This document shows positions 1-5,633 of a stretch of 9,649 nt of DNA, piece after piece (the first letter of the stretch is position 1; each line of letters begins with the position of its first letter). Below the pieces are notes generated by a model. It was not told the DNA's origin and searched no databases. It worked only from the letters and a program-made list of their open reading frames with translations. A program made the translations under genes and the position numbers. Origin of the DNA: Deltaproteobacteria bacterium (GTDB lineage Bacteria; Myxococcota_A; Polyangia; HGW-17; SLPX01); NCBI GenBank assembly GCA_011390535.1, contig JAABSF010000069.1, forward strand, positions 1 to 9,649, written 5' to 3'.

Positions 1-7
1 TCCAGCT

Positions 8-304
8 TTACGATGTAAGGCGAACCAAACAGTCCCCTTTCATACCAAAGTAAAACTGAATCTCCGATGAAGGGTTTGCTTCATCCAAAACGCCTTGATG
101 TACAAAAACCAGCACACCGTCTGCATCAAACTCAACAAACTCGTCTCTATTCATTGAACTATCAGGAACACCCAGCGATCCGACCGGACCACGTTGAACC
201 CTTCATCAACCAACTATATAATCGCGTATCACGATACTTATCACCCCACCCCTATCAGCAATAAATTCTTTTATCGAGTCATTTTCAAAAACGGCCTTCC
301 TCAT
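8..304 (-). CDS. Putative tandem-selenocysteine protein, HesB-related CC/Se motif family (reads through UGA-UGA)
   Basis: Reading the minus strand from the ATG at 304 gives 98 codons ending in TAA at 8-10. The only interruptions are two adjacent TGA codons, 33 (206-208) and 34 (203-205). Before them lies an N-terminal helix-like stretch and DRGGVISIVIRDYIVG; after them come GPVGSLGVP, a strand-rich segment around ADGVLVFV (61-68) and the tail MKGDCLVRLTS. From memory, small HesB-related (seleno)proteins share this plan: a GG-containing N-terminus, then a CC, CU or UC pair after a Gly, a GxP, and a VDGIxVYV-like strand, at about 90-100 residues. Both TGAs fall exactly at that pair, so I infer a UU (Sec-Sec) motif. 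Family members are proposed to act in iron-sulfur or metal/sulfur chemistry; the substrate is unknown. A GGAGG lies 4 nt before the ATG and a SECIS-like hairpin follows the UGAs. The alternative is a pseudogene with two nonsense mutations, which is less likely because both fall on the motif and the frame is otherwise intact. Confidence 0.78.
175..192 (-). promoter_or_regulatory. Putative bacterial SECIS hairpin for the UGA-UGA codons
   Basis: On the minus strand, GTGGTCC (192-186) pairs with GGATCGC (181-175) around the tetraloop GGTC (185-182). This gives 7 bp, including two G-U wobbles. The first loop G is 18 nt after the second TGA and 21 nt after the first. In E. coli fdhF, as I recall it, the SelB-binding loop is also GGUC and its first G is 19 nt after the UGA. 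The hairpin lies inside the coding sequence, as is normal for bacterial SECIS elements. Loop identity, spacing and position together support recoding of one or both UGAs; I did not compute a folding energy. Confidence 0.62.
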
Positions 305-315
305 GAAACCTCCAA
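305..315 (-). promoter_or_regulatory. Ribosome binding site of the tandem-UGA gene
   Basis: The minus strand reads TTGGAGGTTTC directly before the ATG at 304. GGAGG occupies 313-309 with a 4-nt spacer. This strong Shine-Dalgarno sequence fixes the start codon and argues that the gene is translated rather than being a chance open frame. Confidence 0.6.
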
Positions 316-413
316 CTGATCTTCTCGGCACGCTGACGCTTCGGTTTCGCCCAAGAGCTGTACTTCAAAAACGCAACTTTATCACAGAAAACCCATCAAT
401 ATAAAGAGATCAG

Positions 414-429
414 GTTTTTATATAAAAAC
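414..429. repeat. Perfect 16-bp AT-rich palindrome
   Basis: GTTTTTATATAAAAAC reads identically on both strands, with its centre between 421 and 422. It sits about 110 nt upstream of the tandem-UGA gene start and about 130 nt upstream of the ATPase remnant. A dimeric regulator site or an overlapping promoter element is possible. It is too AT-rich to be a stable RNA hairpin and could be chance in an AT-rich spacer. Confidence 0.45.
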
Positions 430-560
430 TCAAAATGGGCCTGCTACGGTTGACGTGAAACCCATGCAATAACTTTGTATATTGGAAGCATCGGTTCCAT
501 TTTACAAAGCTAATTATTGACTCAGCCCCCTCGTTCCCCTCGTTAGGCTACCATGGAGGC

Positions 561-1575
561 ATGACATCATACATCCCGCGAAGATTGGAAAGCATCCTGG
601 CGCAACGGTTGCGTGATCATCCTGTCGTGGCGCTGTTGGGGCCTCGACAAAGTTCAGCGCAAACCGGAGCTCTTTGAGGTCTTGCGTCCAATTATTGATG
701 ATCGTAATCACAACGGTCAGTTTCTGGTTTTAGGTTCGGCTTCTCCCCAACTCCTTAAACAGAGCAGTGAATCCTTGGCCGGACGCATCAGCTTTTTGGA
801 GCTTACACCCTTTTTACTCACCGAAGTGGGCGTAGATTTGGAAAAGGACCTCTGGCTCAAAGGGGGATTTCCAAGGAGTTTCCTGAGAGACGAGAACGTC
901 ACAAGCTATGAGTGGAGAGAGGATTTCATTCGAAACTTCTTGGAACGTGACATCGCCGGGATGGGGGGAACCGGGATAGGTTTGTCTCCAGAGGCACTGC
1001 GGCGCCTGTGGCGGATGTGCGCCCATGTCCACGGTCAAACCCTCAATCTATCAAAATTGGGTGGAGCCCTTGAGGTTTCTCACCACACTGTGCGAAAATA
1101 CATCGATGCTCTCGGGCAGACTTTTCTGCTACGTGTTTTGGAACCTTACGAGGCCAACCTCAAGAAACGTCTCGTCAAAACGCCCAAATTATGCATAAGG
1201 GACACCGGCCTCCTTCACACACTGCTCGAAATCGAAACCATGGATCAGCTCTATGGGCATCCGATTTTCGGTTTTTCGTGGGAAGGTTTTGTCATCGAGC
1301 ACCTCTCAGCAATTGTTCCACGTTTTTCCCTCTCCTTTTTCCGCACTTCATCGGGCGTTGAACTCGATTTGGTGATCCGCAAAGGACAAAAAACCGTGGC
1401 CATAGAGACCAAAGCAACGTCCGCCCCCACAGTGGGCAGAGGTTTCTGGAATGCTTTGCAAGCAGTAAAGCCCGATGAAATCTACATCGTTGCACCGGTA
1501 GATGACGCCTACCCGATTGAAAACAATGTGGTGGTATTGCCACTTTCCATGCTCATGGAAAATCCCCCATTTTGA
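561..1575 (+). pseudogene. Inactivated AAA ATPase with DUF4143 C-terminal domain (internal deletion plus frameshift)
   Basis: The intact family has an AAA_14 P-loop domain, a winged helix and a DUF4143 nuclease-like domain, usually about 370-400 residues, with poorly defined function. Here translation from the ATG at 561 gives YIPRRLESILAQRLRDHP, then VVALLGPRQS, the start of the P-loop, and hits TGA at 675-677. Homology resumes one frame over at about 646-655 with KVQRKPELF, where the family has DEVQRxPELF just after Walker B. The segment in between, holding GKT/S of Walker A and the Walker B strand (about 50-60 residues in relatives), is gone. The rest is well preserved: LGSASP, LELTPF, a winged helix (NLSKLGGALEVSHHTVRKYID), KTPKLCIRDTGLLH, and a PD-(D/E)xK-like ELDLVI...AIETKA near 1360-1420, to TGA at 1573. 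A frame opening at the GTG at 613 has a meaningless N-terminus and lacks ATP-binding residues. The degree of preservation suggests a recent loss. Confidence 0.9.
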
Positions 1576-1670
1576 AACCGATAGGATACGTATTGACATC
1601 GATTCGAACTGCCGACACACATTCCGGTTAATCCGACCGGTTACACGAGAGAATTCAGCTTTGCAGTTCT
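1576..1670. other. Convergent gap between ATPase remnant and cusA
   Basis: This 95-nt gap lies between two stop codons facing each other. It holds a CCGGT/ACCGG inverted repeat (1624-1640, 7-nt loop) and a GAACTGC/GCAGTTC pair (1606-1612, 1663-1669) spaced 50 nt apart. Neither is followed by a T-tract, so I see no convincing intrinsic terminator for the efflux operon. Confidence 0.4.
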
Positions 1671-4600
1671 TTATTCTTGTGTCTCGGGTATGGTTTTTGC
1701 TTGGTGTGGTTTTTGCTTCATCACACGTTTATGGGTAAATTCTGTTTTAGCACTATATATTACCGGCACTACGAGCATAGTCATCATCTGGATTATCATT
1801 CCGCCGAATGATGGGATCGCCATTGGGACCATTATATCCGAACCTCTACCGGTGGAAGTAAGGACAGGCAACAGCGCCAAAATAGTCGTCGCCGTTGTCA
1901 TGAGACACGGACGAGCTCTCCGCTCACCTGCTTGTATGACAGCCTCCCTGATTCCCTTAAGTGTCTCAGGCGTTCGGTTTTTAAAACTGTCCTTGAGATA
2001 AGTTCCCATCACAACTCCGTCATCGGTAGCAATGCCGAAGAGCGCAAGAAAACCCACCCACACCGCCACACTCAAATTGAGCGCCTTGACCTGGAACATC
2101 TCCCGCATGTTTACCCCAAACATAGCAAAATCAAGGAACCACTCTTGGTGATAAAGCCAGATCATCAAAAACCCACCCGACCAGGCTACAACAATCCCTG
2201 AAAACACCAGGCTTGTCGTCCAAACCTTACGAAACTGCAAGTAAAGGATCAGAAAGATAATCAAGAGCGACAGAGGCAACACCAGCATTAGACGCTTTTC
2301 GGAACGCACTTGATTTTCGTATGCTCCGGCAAAAACATATGAAACACCTCGCGGAATATGCAGCTCTCCTGACCGTGCTTTTCTCTCAAGATACTCCCGC
2401 GCCTTGTTTACGGCCTCTACCTCTGCGACACCTTCTTGTTTTTCAAAAGTTACATATCCGGTCAAAAAGGTGTCTTCGCTCTTAATCATCTGAGGGCCTC
2501 TGACAAACTCAATATCTGCAAGCTGTTTCAATGGAATTTGTGTTCCGTCAGCCGCCGCCACCAGAATTTTCCCAAGAGTTTCAATGTTGTCTCTTAACTC
2601 ACGCATATACCTGACCCTCACCCCGTAACGTTCCCGCCCCTCAACGGTGGTAGTTACCGTCATGCCCCCGATTGCCGACTCAATGACCAACTGAACATCC
2701 TCTATGCTGATCCCGAACCTGGCTATAGCTCGCCTGTCTATGTGGATCTCAAGATAAGGTTTCCCTACAATACGATCTGCAAGGACCGTATTCGAAGCAA
2801 TAAACCCTTCAGCTTCCTTGGACTTGAGGAGGCGCTCAATCTGCATACCAACTTCTTCGATGGTCTTCAAATCCGGTCCGCGTATCTTGATGCCCATGGA
2901 TGCACGCATACCGCTCTGGAGCATAACGATGCGGGCCGTTATAGGCTGCAGATAAGACGCCGACGTAACACCCGGCACTTTGGCCGCCTGAACAATCCGA
3001 TCCCAGATATCCCTGGGTTTTTTCACCCCGGGCCAGACTTCCCGACCCCGGTTGAGTTTAGAAGACAAGGCTGGTCGCCACAATCGAAACGGGTGCCCGT
3101 TTTCGTCTGGAATCAGCCTCCCTTTTTTATCTCTCAAAAATTTTCCTTGCACTTTGTAAGGACTTCCATCGGGCGCCGGAACCTTATCGCCTGCTTCGTC
3201 GCGGAAAAAATCCACCTCACTAGGGTCATATTTAAAGGTGAGCCGCCTATCGGAAGCATCAACGAGATACTCTTTTTTATAGTTGATGATTGTCTCGATC
3301 ATTGATACCGGGGCAGGGTCCAGCGGAGACTCGGCACGACCCAGCTTACCTACAGCCGACTTAACTTCCGGAATGGCTGCTATAGCCATGTCCTGTTTGC
3401 GCATAATGTCCATCACCTCTCCGATGGAGGCATGAGGCATGGTGGTGGGCATCAATAGAAAAGACCCCTCATCCAAATTGGGCATAAACTCTTTACCCAG
3501 CCCGGGAAACTTTGCTGCAATAGCGGTTACAGACCTGTTCTGCTTTACAAACCCTGGCATCCAACCAAAGACACTGTTGAAGCCGAGCCAGATAGTTAAA
3601 CCCAGGACAACTACAAAAGACGGGATCGATAAAAAGGCAACTTTGTGCTCCAAGCACCAACGTAGAATGTAAGGATATGCTTTCAAGTAAAGCTGCAAAA
3701 CGAGAAGCACCCCGCCAATCATAATGACCACAAGGCTTATGTTTCGTACGAGTCCTCTCTCCGGCCCCAGCGGCATCCAATGTCCCGCCAAAAGTACTGC
3801 AACGATAAATACAGCCAATACGTTGAACCCTCGAACAACCCATTGCCGGACACTCTCAGGGATCCAAACCTTTACCAGTGACCAAATCCCCATCATTATC
3901 ATCAGTCCACCTACCCACCACCAAGGAAGAAAAATCACCGCGGCAATGCCGGCAACTACCATCCCTCCATAAATGACATACCGCAAAATGTGTGAACGGC
4001 GTCTCTCTGAAAAGAAGAGATGCGCCAGCGGTGGAATCAAAATCACAGACACTATCGCCGACGCTATCAAGGCAAACGTCTTCGTAAAAGCCAACGGCTT
4101 GAAGAGCTTCCCCTCGGCAGCCTCCATGGTAAAAACCGGCAAAAAACTTACCACTGTAGTCGCAATCGCCGTTATTACTGCAGTCCCTACCTCACTCGTG
4201 GCCTCATATACAACCTCAAGCCTGTTCGCATCCCGGGGTGCACTCTCCAATTTCTCTACAATGTTTTCGGTAACAATGATCCCCATGTCCACAATTGTCC
4301 CGATTGCGATAGCAATCCCCGAAAGGGCGACAACATTGGCATCTACACCAAACACCTTCATAGCTATAAAAGTCATCAAAACCGCAAGGGGGAGCAACCC
4401 GGATATCAGTATCGAGCTCTTGAGGTGCATCAGCATGATCAACACAACGATTATGGTGACCATGATCTCGTCTGTCAGCGCGATCTTGAGAGTGTTGAGA
4501 GTCTCGCCTATCAGCTCACTGCGGTCATAGAACGGCACAATTGTCACTTGGCTTTCAGTGCCGTCAGCCAAAGTCTTTTTCGGCAACCCGGGTGAAATCT

Positions 4601-5633
4601 CCGCAATCTTGCTTTTTACATTCTGAATTGTTTCTAGTGGGTTTGCACCCCAGCGAGCGGCGACCACCCCGCCTACCGCTTCAGCTCCCTCTTTGTCAAG
4701 CGCTCCCCGCCGTGTGGCCGGCCCCAAAACAACCTCGGCTACATCTTTAATGGTTATAGGTACATTGTTTTCAGAGATTATTACTGATTGTTCAATATCT
4801 TCAATAGACTTGATGAAGCCCACCCCCCGCACGACATACTCCACCTTGTTTACCTCAATGGTACGGGCACCAACATCCCGGTTGGCATTCTTGACGGCTT
4901 TCACAACCTGTTGGAGCGTCACACGGTGTGTTCGCATGGCATCCGGGTCTACATCAACCTGATATTCTTTAACAAAGCCGCCTATAGATGCGACCTCGGC
5001 GACCCCTTTCGCCCCCATCAAACCATAACGGACATACCAGTCTTGAATGGAACGTAGTTCCTGCAAATCCCACCCGCCGGTGGGGTTGCCGTCTTTGTCA
5101 CGGCCCTCCAGTGTATACCAAAATATCTGCCCTAAAGCAGTGGCATCAGGGCCGAGAGCCGGCTGTACACCATCAGGGAGCAACCCGGAAGGAAAGCTGT
5201 TAAGCTTTTCAAGCACCCTTGAACGAGACCAATAGAAGTCGATACGATCCTCAAAGATGACATAAATCGTCGAAAAGCCGAACATGGAGTTGGAACGAAT
5301 GGTCTTTACGCCGGGGATGCCCAACAACTGCGCCGTGAGTGGATAGGTGACCTGATCCTCTACATCTTGGGGCGAACGACCGGACCACTCCGTAAACACA
5401 ATCTGCTGGCTCTCCCCGATATCCGGTATGGCGTCCACAGGGACGGGATCTCTTGCCAGGCCTTCAATATTCCAATCAAAGGGTGCAACCACAATCCCCC
5501 ACCCGGCGATCATCAAAAAAGACAAAAAAACAATCAGCTTCTGCTCTATCGAAAACCGAATTACTCTATCAAGAATTGATGTAGCGCTCTTCTCGCTTTC
5601 GTCTCCAAAACCACTTTCTTGAGCTTTAGCCAT
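1671..5633 (-). CDS. cusA: CusA-like Cu(I)/Ag(I) efflux RND pump, enlarged
   Basis: Inner-membrane, proton-driven pump of the heavy-metal RND family; with CusB and CusC it would expel Cu(I)/Ag(I) from the periplasm. The protein is 1320 residues, against about 1047 in E. coli CusA. The first TM helix is at about 32-50. TM4 carries D449 and E456 (GTIVDMGIIVTEN), the CusA-type proton relay rather than the DFGxxxDGA type of divalent pumps. The three copper-relay methionines align by context: M728 (LLMPTT), M778 (PVSMIET) and M904 (RIVMLQSGM), matching M573, M623 and M672 of E. coli. The extra length lies in a hydrophobic block at about 550-650 that looks like four additional TM helices, in a hydrophilic periplasmic insert at about 790-875, and near 1163-1185. 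The C-terminal half keeps LFGIATDDGVVM. The ATG overlaps the end of cusB by 8 nt, with GGAGG (5640-5636) just before it, indicating translational coupling. Last gene of the operon. Confidence 0.95.
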   Translation of the reverse strand: MAKAQESGFGDESEKSATSILDRVIRFSIEQKLIVFLSFLMIAGWGIVVAPFDWNIEGLARDPVPVDAIPDIGESQQIVFTEWSGRSPQDVEDQVTYPLTAQLLGIPGVKTIRSNSMFGFSTIYVIFEDRIDFYWSRSRVLEKLNSFPSGLLPDGVQPALGPDATALGQIFWYTLEGRDKDGNPTGGWDLQELRSIQDWYVRYGLMGAKGVAEVASIGGFVKEYQVDVDPDAMRTHRVTLQQVVKAVKNANRDVGARTIEVNKVEYVVRGVGFIKSIEDIEQSVIISENNVPITIKDVAEVVLGPATRRGALDKEGAEAVGGVVAARWGANPLETIQNVKSKIAEISPGLPKKTLADGTESQVTIVPFYDRSELIGETLNTLKIALTDEIMVTIIVVLIMLMHLKSSILISGLLPLAVLMTFIAMKVFGVDANVVALSGIAIAIGTIVDMGIIVTENIVEKLESAPRDANRLEVVYEATSEVGTAVITAIATTVVSFLPVFTMEAAEGKLFKPLAFTKTFALIASAIVSVILIPPLAHLFFSERRRSHILRYVIYGGMVVAGIAAVIFLPWWWVGGLMIMMGIWSLVKVWIPESVRQWVVRGFNVLAVFIVAVLLAGHWMPLGPERGLVRNISLVVIMIGGVLLVLQLYLKAYPYILRWCLEHKVAFLSIPSFVVVLGLTIWLGFNSVFGWMPGFVKQNRSVTAIAAKFPGLGKEFMPNLDEGSFLLMPTTMPHASIGEVMDIMRKQDMAIAAIPEVKSAVGKLGRAESPLDPAPVSMIETIINYKKEYLVDASDRRLTFKYDPSEVDFFRDEAGDKVPAPDGSPYKVQGKFLRDKKGRLIPDENGHPFRLWRPALSSKLNRGREVWPGVKKPRDIWDRIVQAAKVPGVTSASYLQPITARIVMLQSGMRASMGIKIRGPDLKTIEEVGMQIERLLKSKEAEGFIASNTVLADRIVGKPYLEIHIDRRAIARFGISIEDVQLVIESAIGGMTVTTTVEGRERYGVRVRYMRELRDNIETLGKILVAAADGTQIPLKQLADIEFVRGPQMIKSEDTFLTGYVTFEKQEGVAEVEAVNKAREYLERKARSGELHIPRGVSYVFAGAYENQVRSEKRLMLVLPLSLLIIFLILYLQFRKVWTTSLVFSGIVVAWSGGFLMIWLYHQEWFLDFAMFGVNMREMFQVKALNLSVAVWVGFLALFGIATDDGVVMGTYLKDSFKNRTPETLKGIREAVIQAGERRARPCLMTTATTILALLPVLTSTGRGSDIMVPMAIPSFGGMIIQMMTMLVVPVIYSAKTEFTHKRVMKQKPHQAKTIPETQE

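Larger units (their letters stand above)
305..560. other. Divergent intergenic region
   Basis: This 256-nt stretch separates the start of the minus-strand tandem-UGA gene from the plus-strand ATPase remnant, so it should hold promoters for both. It contains several AT-rich blocks, for example around 398-405 and 414-429, and a TTGACG at 450-455 on the plus strand. I could not pair any of these into a convincing -35/-10 set. No tRNA, known riboswitch pattern or coding sequence was recognised. Its only clear structure is the palindrome listed separately. Confidence 0.5.

Noticed and set aside
203..208. Reading the UGA pair as simple nonsense mutations
   Set aside because: Both stops fall precisely on the expected CC/Se pair, the frame is otherwise intact, and a GGUC hairpin follows at fdhF-like spacing. 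It remains the main alternative.
67..264. Plus-strand 65-residue open frame
   Set aside because: It is antisense to the tandem-UGA gene, has no ribosome binding site and no recognisable protein features.
450..483. TTGACG (450-455) with TATATT (478-483) as a plus-strand promoter
   Set aside because: The spacer is 22 nt, too long for a standard sigma70 promoter, and no better -10 lies at 16-18 nt.
613..1575. A 320-residue gene starting at GTG 613
   Set aside because: The first dozen residues come from out-of-frame reading of the ATPase N-terminus; family similarity begins only at the deletion joint, so it is a remnant and not a native start.
1606..1669. Inverted repeats in the convergent gap as a bidirectional terminator
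   Set aside because: One stem is 5 bp, the other 7 bp with a 50-nt loop, and no T-tract follows on either strand.
3973..4595. Two overlapping plus-strand open frames of 185 and 191 residues
   Set aside because: They are antisense shadows of the cusA membrane-coding region, without ribosome binding sites or domain features.
8..5633. A joint copper-selenium operon including the tandem-UGA gene
   Set aside because: About 1.4 kb and an opposite-strand gene remnant separate the selenoprotein gene from cusA, and it has its own upstream region; adjacency alone does not support a link.
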